Positions 47,525 through 60,482 of a stretch of DNA of 64,000 nt are shown one piece after another. The position numbers and the translations under genes were made by a program. This DNA comes from Geosiphon pyriformis. Lineage: Eukaryota; Glomeromycota; Glomeromycetes; Archaeosporales; Geosiphonaceae. Positions within the stretch are counted from its first letter, which is position 1. Every line of letters begins with the position of its first letter. The notes below the pieces were generated by a model. The model worked only from the letters and a program-made list of their open reading frames with translations, was not told where the DNA came from and searched no databases. The DNA lies in the NCBI GenBank assembly GCA_016748015.1, contig JAAOMT010000420.1:1-64000 (forward strand). Reading direction: 5' to 3'.

Positions 47525-49797
47525 ATGAGCAATACACTCATCGAACCTGCAGAGAGAGGCAATTCGGAAGTTTTGCAGGAAACAGTTGAGGCATCTTCGA
47601 GTACCACTCACTTCGAAACTGTTTTCTCAAAAGATTCAGTCACACAAAATGAAAACGATTTGCTTTCAGCTGAAGGCCAAACTGTTCATGGTCTTCAGGA
47701 AGAAGAGACAAAAAGCGAAACTCAGGATCTGACAGAGATTTTTAACCTCGTTCGTCATGCTTATCAAATTGCAAAGGGATATCACAAACGCCGGTAACTA
47801 TTCAATTGGGTGTGTGCTTTTTTCCTCGAAAACAGAGAACCTACTTGTTTTTCCCGTATGATTCCAATAGTTTTTCGTTTTCCCTTATTCTTTTTGAAAA
47901 CTTTCTAAAACAAGCAATAAATTTTTAAAATAATGCGACAAAGAGAAGCTAGAAAAGCCTCCGCTGAGGCTATCCAAGAATCACTTCAAACTGAAGATAA
48001 AAATTCCTTGAAAAAGTGGAAGAAAATCATGGAAAAACTTGAGTTGGCACGTGCCCAATCCCCTCTCGCCAGACGAAGACTTTTAATGAAAACTGTAGTA
48101 CCAAGAATTGGCAAGGTATTTGCAAAAATAACTCATTTATTAAGAAAAAAAAAAGGAATATATATATTACAACACTAGTCAATTAATCCTTAGTTAATTA
48201 GCTGGACTTTTCAGCCGTGAAAAATTTGTCAGTTTAGTCATCTTAGGAGTTCATGGCTGCTGATATAATACGTGATACAAACATCCAAAGTCATACACCA
48301 TACCTTCGTGATATTTCAAGGTTTTCCATGAAAGATTCATTGAAAAATAACAGATCAAATTAACGTCTGGATGATTTTAATAGGGAATCGCCCATGAAAA
48401 TATTTGGTTAATGCTTGAAGGTGAACATGGTTTAGAGTTTCGCGATGAGCAGCATCGATATGGGGCCAATTTAAAGGTTCGTTCTTCTAAATCTCGACTA
48501 AATGTATCAGTGCAAGTGTTTCAAAATTAACATTTTGCATCTGCTCCTAATATGAATAATTTTAAACTTTCTTAATCCACCTTTTTAATTTTTTTGATTC
48601 TAATTCAATTATAAGGTTTACTTCGAGGAATATAAGGGACCTGACACCAATGAGGACTTTTTTTATTGGTTGGATAAGGGTAAAGGAGCTACGCTTGATT
48701 TACCTCATCTACCACGTAAAAAACTCAATGAACAAAAAGTCAAATATTTAGACGGTGACGAACTAAAGGATTATGAAGTCATTATTAAGGACGGCCTTTT
48801 GATTTATGATAAAAGTGGAGTCCCTGTACATACCAACCCAATATCTCATTCTTTCAAGCTTGAAGAGAATTCAGTTTTAGGTGTACAAGAAACAAATAAT
48901 CTTGAAAATCAAAAAGACGAACAATATGAAATAGACGATATAGACGAGAAAAGTTCTATAAAGAGCCATGGATCTGCAGAAACAGATGTTGTTAAGGAGA
49001 AATGGATATATGTTCAAGGTCGTGATAACAAATTATATGTGAACAGAAAAATAAAAGGACATTTTCATCATTCCTCTTTTTTTGGTGGTGAGCCGGTTCA
49101 CGCTGCTGGAGGAATTAGTGTAGACCATGGAAAACTCTTGGAAATCACTCCTAAAAGTGGACACTACAAACCGCATGCGGAGCATTTCGATAAATTGAAA
49201 GAACAACTCCAAAAGGGTGGAATCGACTTTAAAAATGTTGCCGTTGTTAAATGCGATAAAAAAAGGAGCAAGAAATCAATTGAGAAAAAATCAGAGAATT
49301 TCTTGAAGGATTATGAATGGCTCAAAAAAATAGGTCTTGCATACTGGGATACTGACATCGACGAGGAGGGAAATAACAAAAACCAAGTTGTTAATGTAGT
49401 AGTTTCAAAGGATTTCAAACCTGAGGAAACAAGAGATGTTGAAACCGTTTCAATCTCGGCCTTAATAACAGCAACAACAACAACCTCGTCATCTAAAAAA
49501 TCCCCTAACGAACCTGACAAAACTCGACTAGTTTCAAAAGATTTAATAGAAGTTAAACAAACAAAGAATATTGAAACTACTTCAATCTCGGCCTTAATAA
49601 AAACAACAACACCCACAACAACAACAACAACAACAACAACAACAGTATCTAAAAGATCCCACAACGAACCTGAATCTTCATTAGCTACCACCTCTACTAC
49701 TAGTGTGGATCTTTTGATAAAAGCTCACCCTAAAGAAAACAATGGTCATTGTCTATGTAAACGTCTTCTCGATAAATTCCTTAAAATGTTTCATTAA
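47525..49797 (+). CDS. Fungal IQ/calmodulin-binding-type protein
   Basis: Four exons (47525-47793, 47944-48115, 48384-48476, 48616-49797) give 571 residues. Ascomycete relatives are annotated as IQ-motif proteins. An AYQIAKGYHKRRE segment spanning exons 1-2 could be a weak IQ-like helix. Two conserved family blocks follow: EHGLEFRDEQHRYGANLKVY through TNEDFFYWLDKGKG and KVKYLDGDELKDYEV; then WIYVQGRDNKLYVNRK, HHSSFFGGEPVHAAGGI and ITPKSGHYKPHAEHFDKLKE. The last about 130 residues are low-complexity, with two diverged copies of a unit containing SISALI, a Thr-rich run and SNEP/HNEP. The first-exon residues are acidic and poorly conserved. The biological role is unknown; the family assignment is from memory of its conserved blocks. 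Confidence 0.8.
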
Positions 49798-50097
49798 TGA
49801 AAATGGACATTTGGCTCGTTGATTTTGTGATATTCCTCAAATATTGGATGATGAGGATTTATATAATACTGTAAGCTCTACTTGACGTTCTGTGGTTTAT
49901 AATGGCAAATAACGACGCGTCCAAGTGATGGAATAACCATACTAAACTTTGTGGGATTTGGTCTTTGGACCAATAATTAGATTAGATTTCGTGTATGGTC
50001 TTAATAGAAACCATCAGTCATTTTAATTCCCTTATTTTATTAAAATTTTATCAAAAAAAAATTATAAAATTATAAAAATTTTTGCATTAAATATTTG

Positions 50098-50128
<31 letters not shown>

Positions 50129-50677
50129 TAATAGAATTATAATTTAAATTATCATTTCATTTTTTATAAACGGAGAAATATATTATTGAAAAAATTTAAA
50201 CTTTTACATTATTTTTTTTTGTTAATTTATCACAATATTTTTTTTAACATTGGGCCATTTTTAATAAATGTGACAAATAAGTATTAAATTGATTACAATT
50301 AATTATACTTATATAATTTTGGAATTGCAATTATGTAACGATTAAGTATTATATTAATTACAACTTATTAAGATGTCATATATTTTTTTTCTTTTATGAA
50401 TGTAATTTTTTTATAATTTATTTAAACTAACATATTTACATGTTTAAAATAGGCATAAACTTTAAATTTTTTTTACACATAATTAATATTATTTTTATTA
50501 ATACATGAAATTAAAAATAATCCCAAAAAATCAATTTTTAAAAACAACAAAATATTGTTTTTTATAATATAATAGATTTAATTTATTTTTAAACATAATT
50601 ATATATATATTTTGAATATTTTTTTTTCAATATTAAAAATTTTCAAAAAAAAATAATTTATATTAAAAAAATTGTAC

Positions 50678-50724
<47 letters not shown>

Positions 50725-52336
50725 CATATTATTAATATTAAATTCATTTTTGATTATTTATTTAAACAATTAAAAAAAATTATTATTTATTATTTAATAA
50801 ATAAATAAATATATATATATATATTAAGTTTTAAAATTAATTCTTAAAAATATTCAATAGATTTATGTTTAATAATAATAATAAAAAGATTTATCTTAAA
50901 TTTTAATAAAAATTAACCAAAATTAAAGAATTCTTAAAATATCAAAATTATTTCAAAAAGGTTAAATATTTTAAAACAAAACTACAAAAAATTTATTTCA
51001 GTCAAATATTATCAACTGTGTAGAAGCATTCCACATAAAAATTATAATAATACAAAATAATTTAAATTTTTTTGTAAATTTTCTTTTGACTTTGTTCTAC
51101 TCTTGTTTGATTTCTTATCATACATTAATCTTTTAACCTTTCTGGATATTCATTCAATTGTTTATTTTGGTATTATAGTTTTAAAAACAGGCAATTGTTA
51201 TTATTCAAGATCTTAGTTCATTTGTTACTCTTTTAATATCAGGATCATACATGGTTTTCAATTTTTGTCGACTAGTAACGTATAAAAGTTATGACGAATG
51301 AAAAGTTTATCCTATTAATTAGAAAAACTAATTAAATCAATAATTCAAATCCCAAAATTTTAATACCCCAAATTCAAAATTCAAAATCAACCGATAAAAT
51401 GAATCCTAAAATCTTAATTACAATACAAATTGCCAGCGTTACATTGTATACTCGACATTTCATTTATTATAAATTTCATTGCTTTGTTTATTGATTGACG
51501 TACCGTGACATTTTTCCTTGAAAAATGTCTTTGTAAACGGAGTGAATAATTATTTCAGTTACACTCATTTTAAACGAAATATTTAAATATTTAAATACCC
51601 AAAAATTTTCATAAGAAAAAGAATTACTAAGGGATGATTTGGAGGGGATATTTTGTTACCAGATGCTGGGGTATTACGTAGGCCGTGCTACGCAAGGCTG
51701 GCGCGGGTGTAGGTTCTTTTTCGTTTGAAAGAAAATGTAAAATGTGTTGATTTTTATGAAATATATTGTTTAGCCTGTAAATTAATCACATGTAAAAAAT
51801 TCATGATTACGTATAGTTTAATATTTTGAAATATTGAAAAAGTTGTTTTATACGGAATATTAGGGTATGCATAATAAATTAGGTTATTTTTTATTTATTT
51901 ATTTATTTATTTAATAATAATAATAATCTATTTATATATTTATTAGAAAAATTAATTAATAATATGAAATAGAAACTCCAACCAAAACCACAGAGAACAA
52001 AATCCCCAAAATAATTTGTATTGAATATTAGGCTGTTAAATTTCTTTTCTTGGAAAAATTTATTGTCCGTATCAGTAATCAAACTTGAAATTATAAGCTT
52101 GCTATATTTACCATGATAAAAAAGTAAGATCTTCCAATATACACTTATTATTCTCACTATTATAGAAGAGTTAAAATAGAAAAAACAAGTTCAAAAGAGA
52201 ATGATCTTTATCGAAAAAGAATTTTATAGAATGAGAAATTTCCTAAAGGTTATATTGCTTTATATGATTTCCATTCTCCCCACCCACCACAAACCCAAAA
52301 GGAGACTCAGAAAATTCCCAAACCCAAATTCTTTCT
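49798..52336. other. AT-rich gene-free block
   Basis: No gene supported over 2.5 kb. It holds (TA)n near 50,105 and 50,812, (TTA)n at 50,680-50,718, a (TTTA)n run at 51,890-51,915, and a G+C-rich island at 51,660-51,715 that stands out from its surroundings. An 84-codon minus-strand frame at 51,903-52,157 has the composition of its surroundings and was rejected. Confidence 0.7.
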
Positions 52337-53975
52337 CTAGGCGGATACAGTAGTGTACTGAACACCACGGCCTCTACGCCATATTGATCTGTTAACACAT
52401 GGAATGAGAAAATTTAACCAATGCACGTAATAACAGGAATTACTTGAAAAAAATCGTCATAACCTACCCTGCACCAAATCCTGCACCGAGTAAAACACCA
52501 GATATGACAGCTGCGGTCCATACTGTAACAGTAATATCACCATTATACCTACAGTATATCAAAGTTTTGAATGAGAAGGCACAATAATTCTGTCAGCGTA
52601 TCAACAATAGAAAAAGTTACCATCGGCTATCACCATTGTTTCCCTCATTTCTATTTCGTGAATTTGGCTGATGCCCTTCACTATTTGGCTGAGCGGAAGC
52701 CTTTTTCCTTCTGGTCTCAGATAATGGGGATGGTTCCGTTCCGTCATCGTTCTTGCTTTCCTTTGACGAGGCTACACCCTTTCCATTGCGACTTGATCCA
52801 GTTTCGGTGTCTTGGGTGGATTTTTTTGAAGGTTTTCGTTTTTTTGATTTAGAAGATGAGAGCTGGCCTTCTTTATCACTGTTACGCGATTTGTCTCCTT
52901 TAATTTTCTCGGATTTAGAGTCGTCCCTTTTTGAGGACTTCCCTTGTGCTGAATTTAGGGTGGAAATTGAAGATTTAGGAATAGGTGATTGCTCAAGTTT
53001 CACCTTGCGTTCAACAATATATTGAGGCTTATCATGAGATTGTGGGGTCATTGATTGGAGTTCAAGAGGTGTGTTAATAGGGGGGTGGGTACCATTATTT
53101 GATGACATATTGTGTGTTGTTGGTAGTGGAGTCGTTAAAGTTTCGGCTGAAGATCGAGTAAATTGTGCGTCGGAAAGATGTTTATCATGCTGTCTTTGTT
53201 TGGTTTTTGATTCATCTTTCTGTTGATCCAAATTCATTGCAACTTTTTCTCTTGCTAGAGCTTCATGAACCAAATGATATCGCACTTCACGATTTTTGCG
53301 AAATTTTGGCCTAACATTATCGGCTAGGAGAGCGGTTAGGCTTTTTTTTGTTAATCCTCAGAAAAGTTAGTTCGTATGCTAATGGAAAGCTTAAGGTTAT
53401 TCTTAATTGTACTTTTAGATGGGAGCCTACCTTGCCCTTAATGCTTCTTCTGCTTCAGGATTCCTTGGTATGTTTTTATTTCTTGATGCTTCTTCAAGAC
53501 CTTCGAAAGAGGAATCGAGATTGGCATCTTCATCATTGTCCCCATGATATGCTTCGAAATCTGAATCCGATGCGACTGCAATTGGGGAAACGGTAATCCA
53601 TGAGCCAGCTGAAAGGAATTATGAGCGATTGTGAGAAATATCAAGAATAGTTTTCACGTTGAGATATTGAAAATCTGTTTCATGATCTTCTCCAAGCCTT
53701 TTGAAAAGATGCTTACGATTTCCGGTTCTTGCGTCAATTTTAATGATTATGATTTTTAACATTTCGGGCTATGATATTCGCCAGGTATGGTATATCCCAT
53801 GCTACTATATAAACTTACTTTCTTGGATACCTGTAGGTGTCGAGGTGCCAGTCAAAATTATAGGGTTTTCTAACTCTACAGAGTTTGACTGGTAGTCAAC
53901 GGAAGCTTTATTATCTATTTGAATTACTGGCGCGTAGGAAACGCTGGGTGGATACGCGTATCGTGTGGACATCAT
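52337..53975 (-). CDS. Unrecognised low-complexity protein with C-terminal hydrophobic segment
   Basis: Five exons (53831-53975, 53431-53608, 52621-53310, 52468-52548, 52337-52388) join in frame to 381 residues. The N-terminus is polar (MMSTRYAYPPSVSYAP), followed by an acidic stretch (SDSDFEAYHGDNDEDANLD). The best-conserved-looking piece is PKFRKNREVRYHLVHEALAR. About 170 Lys/Ser/Gln/Asn-rich residues follow, then a Gly-rich hydrophobic segment near the end (TVWTAAVISGVLLGAGFGAG) and a basic tail WRRGRGVQYTTVSA. This is a tail-anchor-like layout. I do not recognise the family. The first ATG of the frame is used; a second ATG follows at once. Confidence 0.65.
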
Positions 53976-56220
53976 GAAAGGCGAACTGAAGTCCGATTTT
54001 ATTAAAAATCAAAAGTTTGAGAGTCAACAAAAGGAAAATTCGAGTGCTTAAATTGAATTGGCATTATTAGGCAAGAATAATTGGATAGGCTCAAAGAAGG
54101 AGGTAGCTGATAATTTGTCTTTTTTTTTAAAAAAAACTATTTCCTGCGTTACCAAACGTTTTTGTGTATTTGTAGCAACTTTTTATTAGAAATAAAGACT
54201 CACACCGCCGACCTCAAAGCTGGAGTATACTTTCAAGCAACAAGACACTTTGGGAGTTTTACCAGGAATTTTTTCAAGAACGGATAAAGAAGAGACACGA
54301 CAACAAAAATAAGAACTCAAAAGCATGAACGAACCTATACTGAAAAGTAGAGAGAATGGTAGGGCTCACAGAGAACTTAAGGGTTTTGATGACTAAATCA
54401 TCCTTCTATCCCATTACTTTATCATCATATGCCGCTTAAATGATCTCATCTTTTTTTGGAAGGTGCTACAAAAGATTTCAAGGTTCAATTTCATGGTATC
54501 TTCGTTTAACATAATAATCAATAAAAAGTCCACTTCCACTCTCAGTTATGGTAAACAAGAATGGTAGAGATTTATTTCTGTGTAGTATACCGAAAAATGA
54601 GATGGCAAAACCGTTTCTAAAGACTGTCTTACAAAGCTTTTACATTTTGACATATGACCCCACGCAGCTAACATCGGGGATCATTTGAAATTTTATGCTG
54701 GAGGCCATCTTCCGTCCAATTGTCATATTTAATCAAGCTGAATGGATTCATTTTTCACTAAGAAAAAGGATTCCTTAGCTCAGGTCGGTTGAAATGTGGT
54801 GAAAAGAGAATTCGCTTAAAATATGACAACTTTAAACAGGTTGAGTAGATGGTAGCAGTAAACGCTTTCGATAATGAAAAGGTCCCTCTTCAAATGGGGA
54901 CGCGAATTAATGTGCATCGGCAAGAAGTTTTATTAATATTTGAAAATCTTAAAATATTTGAGGGAATTACGTTGATGGTTATATATGTCATGAGTTGGAA
55001 CGGGATTTGAAATCAACTCAAGTTGATTTGGGATTTTATTCCAACTTGAGTTAGTTTAGAATCCTCAATTCAATACAACCAATCATATTCTTTATGATAT
55101 TCACCAATAAAAAAATTCCTTTTATCAATCAATAATTGATATTTGACACACTTTTAGTTAATGTTATACTGTATTTTATTAATTATGAAAAGCTTATTTA
55201 AGAAACATTTTTTGAGCTTCTTAAAAAATATTTATTAGCCAAAAATAAAAAAAGATAAGCTAAAACTTTACTTTTTTAAGATTATATAAACTAATATATT
55301 AGAAAACAATAAAAATACAAAGAATTATAATGCTAAATTAAACTATTAAATATAAACCACTTTTTATGTTAACTTAGTTAGAAACTAATATATACTTTAT
55401 TATAAAAAAACAAAAAAACCAGTATATTTAAAAAAAAAGCTATATAAAAAGCTTTGTAAATTTCATTTAAAAATTAGACATGATAAAATAAACAAAACAT
55501 ATAAAGCAATAAGTAAATAATATTAATTTAAAGTTATTTATTTAAATAAAAAATATTAATTTTTAATTTATAAATCAAAAATAAATATGTTTGAGTTTTT
55601 AAAGATTTAATAAAGTAGTTTTATATATATTGTTTTAAGTATATTACAAAATAATTATTGGCTTAATTAATAATTATAAAACCAATTTTAATAAAAAGTT
55701 TTATATATTATTTACAAGTGAACTTAGTTAATATGTACAATTTTTATAAATCTATTTGTTATGTTTGAGATTATTTTACAAAGTTTTTTTGAATTATTGC
55801 TTTTTTTTTAAAAAAAACAAAAAAAGTAGCAAGTTTTTTTTTCAAACTTTTTACTATATTCAAGTTTTTAATTATTTTGTAAACTGATAATAAAAAAGAG
55901 TTTACAACAAATATAATTAGAAAATTAACAAAATTTTGGCCAATTATTCATATTATAAATAGATATTTAAAACATTTTCAATCTTAAAAATTAATTAAAC
56001 AAGCTAATAATATATTTTAGCAAAAGCTTTCAAAATAAATAAAAGATAAAAAAACTAATAATTAATTATATAAATTTTATTAAATAATATATAAAAGCAT
56101 ATTTTTTATATTATTTAATTTATTTAAATAATTACTAATTTATTTTTAAATTTTTTTTTAAACAATTAATTACTTAAGAAAAATTTTTTTTAAAAACTTG
56201 AATATAAAATTATCTTATAA
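53976..56220. other. Gene-free DNA, AT-rich after 55,080
   Basis: The first kilobase has mixed composition and may include promoter and old coding remnants, but I find no coherent frame. From 55,080 to 56,220 it is extreme AT with only short meaningless frames. Confidence 0.6.
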
Positions 56221-57060
56221 AAAAACACAATCACAAATTCAACAGAAAATAAAAAATAACAATAAACAATAAGTAAATTAATACTAATAATAAGATAATT
56301 AGCAATAGTAATAACAGCAACAAGATAACCAAAAGCAAAATAACCAGTAATAACAAGATAATTAGCAATAATAATAACAAAATGATCAGTAAAAATATTA
56401 GCAAATTGTCCAGAAGCTGTAACAAAATAATCAACAACAACAATAGCCAAATAATCAGCAAAAATATTAGCAAGTTAATTAGAAACTATAACAAAATAAT
56501 TAACAATAATAGTGGCAAGATAATTAACAAAGACATTAACAAGTTAATTAAGAATTATAATAAGATAATTAACAAAAACAAAAACAAAATAACTAGCAAA
56601 GACAATGACAAGATAATTAGCAAAAATAATAGCAAGTTGATTAATAAAAACAGCAGTATTAATATTAAGATGTTTAATAAAATAACCAGTGTTACCCAAG
56701 TAGAAAAACTGATCCAAAGTTATGAAGAAACATGACCAAAACGTGACATAATACAGAATAATGCACAATAATATTGGATAACACGTTATAATGTTGGATA
56801 ATGTGTTATAACGCAGGATAACACAGAATAGCATGCAATAATGTAGGATAACGTGTTATAATGCAGGATAACACAGAATAACATGTAATAACGTCAGATA
56901 ACATATTATAACATAGGATAACTAGCAATAATATAGAAAAACGAAGCAATAACAGAAACAACAAAGCAATAGCTAGTGATAGTGAGACAATTGAAAGCAA
57001 TTCTGTAAAACCAAAAGAATGTATAAAAGCAAGTAGTTATAGAAGTGAAAAAAGGCAGAG
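56221..57060. repeat. Degenerate tandem repeats upstream of the retroelement
   Basis: Two adjacent degenerate arrays. At 56,270-56,690 the building blocks are AATTAGCAAAAATA, AGCAAGTTAATTAG and AACAAAATAATTAACAA, recurring about every 60-80 bp. At 56,750-56,935 shorter units built on GATAACGTGTTATAAT and GGATAACACAGAATA alternate. They open long Asn/Ile/Lys/Ser frames on one strand and Leu/Ile frames on the other, which are by-products of the repeats. They may be part of, or lie next to, the retroelement 5' LTR. Confidence 0.7.
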
Positions 57061-57343
57061 AAGAAAAAATTAGATAAGAACTTTTAGACCAAAAATTAAA
57101 ATATCCATACTCCTTTATCTTTTATTATCTTCCTTATTTTATCTCCTGAAATAAACCAATTATTAAAAGAAATCAGAATCATGAATTCATGTTCTCAAAT
57201 TTTGTAGAATTTACATAAATTAACTCTTGTCTCATATCTCTATTTTAGAACAGATGCTCTTAGCATAACTGCCTCAAACTTATTAACAATTTGGACCAAT
57301 TACTCTTGATCATGGCGATTGATGATACTAATTTATCTTTTCT

Positions 57344-57346
<3 letters not shown>

Positions 57347-57399
<53 letters not shown>
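57347..57399. repeat. Long T homopolymer (53 T)
   Basis: An uninterrupted run of 53 T just upstream of the retroelement coding region. Length is likely unstable in cells and uncertain in any assembly. It could mark the reverse-complemented tail of another inserted element. Confidence 0.9.
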
Positions 57400-57817
57400 C
57401 TGTCTTATTTTTTTTGTGGAGCAGCAACATAGTAAAATCGACTGTCTGGGAATAGACTTCATGATAGCCTGGTAAAAAAGAGAAGCTCCCCCTAAGTTTT
57501 GGATATTAATATTATCTTGTTAGCTTACTAGAAGGGCGAAAAGACAACGTCAGACCCTAACGACTGCGCTTGTTAGCTTGGAGAAGAAAGCTCACATTTA
57601 TGAAAAACATTGTAATCGACAAAAAACAAACTCTGTGCCTTATAACCAAAGAACTCAATAGGTAAAATTCACATCCAGGAATAGACCTTCAAAGACTGAT
57701 AATCAAGACTAAGCCAACAGAATTACACAAAAGACACATCATCAATAATTGAGAGCACCAAATGTTACCATTTCCCATACTCACCAAGTTTACCTGTAAT
57801 ATTTGATGCTTCCTGTA

Positions 57818-59808
57818 AGGTTATAAATCCACAGAGACAGAGCATCTCCAAAAATACATAAAAGTGGCAACTATTGGAACAATAGAAAAGAACTATTCCT
57901 CGTACAGAAAAGCACTATTTCAATATTTTCGAAAAGATCTAGGAATACCAGCAGGAATCATTTATGCAGAAAGTGATTTTTGTAACTATATTAACACAAA
58001 AATTGACTGCTTGTTAGGCTACGCAACTAATACAGGAAGACTTGGAGAACAAATCCATCAAAGCCTACTAGGGTACTCAACAGCCACAACTACCCAAGCA
58101 ATCACTAAAACTCTGCACATAATTGATACAAACATTAAATATTACGTGGCACAACAATTCTTTTAAGTACAACAACCAGTGGAATCCGACTCTGAAGAAT
58201 ACAAAAACAAATTCAACAACCCTGTAACTGCCCAAGCCAAGTCCATGGTCAACAAGAAACCAAAAGTCCTCTCCCCAACAACTCCATCATACCATCAAAC
58301 ACCCCAAAGTAGAATTGTATTCAACCCACCTCTGGAAACCCAGTCAGAAACACCACGAACTCCTGGAAATCCACACCCTTGGAATCAACACAGTTGGACC
58401 AAATCACTAGGAGAATACGGATTGCTGTTTGGAAATCTTACCCCAGCAGCCAGTCAAACAGAAGGAAACCTGTCAACTTGGGAACAGCCACCAGCACAAA
58501 ACCTAGTAGAATCAGCATCTCCCCTGACAGAAGAAACAGCTATCTTACAACCTATTGGTTCAAGCAACAAAGGAAAGCAACCAGCATTAGCACCTGGAGA
58601 ACACTCGAATATGCAAACACCAATTTCTTTAAACATAACTAGTAATACCTCACTCATTAACTGGATCATGGCTTACCAGGATATTGCTAAATTAGAAAAA
58701 TTCTCTGGTGAAGAAGATAACGCATATTCTTGGATTGCAGATGCCGAGAAAGCAATTACCACTAATGGTTGGAATGACAATCACACAGTTCAGGCACTGC
58801 CGTTCTTTCTGACCAGAACTGCCAATTTGTGATATCAGAGCCTGGCAGAGAAGTCTACCTTCTTTACCGAGTTTAAACTCACATTTTTGCAATACTTCTG
58901 TGACCCCAATATGTTAATCTGATTGCAGAATCAATTCAGCATAATTAAACAAAAAGATCATGAAGCAGTAACTACTTATCTTGAATGATTCAATCAAATT
59001 CTGTGTCAAATATTAGCTATCAAAAGGGACTACTACACCGCGGCACAAGTTCTTAATCAATTTATTAAAGAATTGTGGAGTAGTATTCTAAGATCTGTAA
59101 GACCTCGCCATCCAACCAGTTTACAAGACGCCGTTACTCTCACTCGCGATTTTGAGTTTGCAGAACAAGAAGCAAACTATACCCAAGCCGTTAATTTAGC
59201 CATTAACGGAACCTCTGACATTGATGCAAAGATAACCCAATTAAGTGAGAAACTAACTCAGAAAATTGAGGGATTCTTAGCTGGAACTACAGAAACTTAC
59301 CAAACACTCCAACGGAGAGAAAATAACAACAACAGCAGATATCCACAGCAACAGAACCATCAGCAACAGCAACAATCTTAGAGATCCGATCCCCACAATT
59401 GCTACTACTGCCAGAAACCTAAACACATCGCCCATGACTGCAAAAGGAAGATCATAGACCAAAATCAAGGAAACCCATACCAGCAATCCAGATATCAGCA
59501 AAACATGGTACCCCAATATTCCATACCTCAGAATCAACTGCCCCTATATGCACAACAAGTCCCGTATACTCAACCACTGCTCTAGTATTATTATTAACCA
59601 CCACCAATGACACAAGCAATCTCTCACTATTAAACTTCTCCTTACAGCCCATCCAGACTTCAAGCTATAGACTATAATCAGGGATGGAAGAATCCCAACA
59701 ACAATCAGATGCAAACTAACAGTGGACTGTCTTGACCAATTCCTCATGGTCCTGCCCAATCTCGACCAACACCAACTGGATACCCGAATTAAGCTTCTTA
59801 TCTCAGTT
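57818..59808 (+). pseudogene. Retroelement Gag with zinc knuckle (interrupted)
   Basis: Structural Gag protein: capsid-like helical region and nucleocapsid. The frame is open from 57,818, but no ATG precedes the first protein-like residues near 57,864, so the start codon may be lost. In-frame stops occur at 58,164, 58,830, 58,920, 58,986, 59,379, 59,583 and 59,595 and three more places before 59,808. A retrotrans_gag-like core lies at 58,720-59,160 (SWIADAEKAITTNGW, FKLTFLQYFCDPN). The CX2CX4HX4C zinc knuckle is at about 59,400-59,441 (CYYCQKPKHIAHDC). A Gln/Pro/Tyr-rich linker follows. Confidence 0.85.
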
Positions 59809-59810
59809 TT

Positions 59811-60482
59811 ATGGAAGACCAAGGTTTTGATAAAACTACACCTATGAAAGGGGGGGATATAGAACAAATCTCCCAACCTTCCAAGCAAACAAAAAGCAAT
59901 ATCCCACCAGCCACTATTACTGAAGACACCACCCTAGCCGCCATATTTCCTTTTGACATCGATAATTTGAACACACATAGCCTTTTTAGTGGAACAGCCA
60001 TCAATCAGGATAAACCAATAACGGCCCTATACACTGATGCCAGAGTTGGAGAAATAGACATTAAATTAATTCTGGATAGCGGATCAGCTGGTAGTATAAT
60101 CACGAAGCAGCTCATGGACCAACTAAGTTGCCGAGTAGACCATGTTGCTACCGCCCAGATCATTACAGTAGATGGAAACACAAAAACTCTGATAGAAGAA
60201 ATTGACAACTTCTCCTTCGAGATTAATGGAATCCAAATCCCTACCAAAGTACTCATTATAGAAGCTACTCAATATCAAGCTTTAATAGGAAATGACTGGT
60301 TGTCAAAAGCCAACACTACTCTTGACTGGAACACCCAAGAACATCAACTCATGTTCAACAAACAGCATGCCCAAGTCCCAGCTACATGCAGACACTTTAA
60401 AAACCAATGTACTGAGGAACTCCTTATTGAATTCGAAGACACATCAATGCTACCAACCATCAAGACTTATCAGGTTTCATAG
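59811..60482 (+). pseudogene. Retroelement aspartic protease region
   Basis: Retropepsin-type protease in the same frame as Gag. The catalytic motif LDSGS, in place of the commoner DTG/DSG triplet context, is at 60,072-60,086, preceded by GEIDIKLI. The second conserved segment is YQALIGNDWLSKAN, like the IIG.D.L motif of Ty3 proteases. The stretch is open for 223 codons to a TAG at 60,480. About 70 linker residues precede the domain. Confidence 0.87.

Noticed and set aside
51660-51715. tRNA or other small structured RNA gene in the GC-rich island
   Set aside because: No anticodon-arm geometry or proper B box (GGTTCRANNCC) can be formed; no acceptor-stem pairing.
51903-52157. 84-codon minus-strand frame
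   Set aside because: AT-driven composition, no homology, no introns or promoter context; ends in a TTTA/TAA repeat.
52753-53596. Plus-strand open frames opposite the 381-aa gene
   Set aside because: Antisense shadows of exons that join correctly on the minus strand.
53720-53760. An 11-nt exon in the 381-aa gene
   Set aside because: Direct splicing from 53,831 to 53,608 is already in frame and the mini-exon would lead to stops.
56190-56834. Overlapping Leu/Ile and Asn/Lys frames as membrane or fibrous proteins
   Set aside because: Both strands are open only because the tandem repeats lack stops; composition mirrors the repeat units.
56750-56935. CRISPR array
   Set aside because: Repeats are degenerate, lack unique spacers of even size and lie in a eukaryotic genome.
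57240-57330. 5' LTR end and primer-binding site at TTTGGACCAATTACTC
   Set aside because: TGG-led sequence is suggestive, but no LTR boundaries or matching 3' LTR are available in the window.
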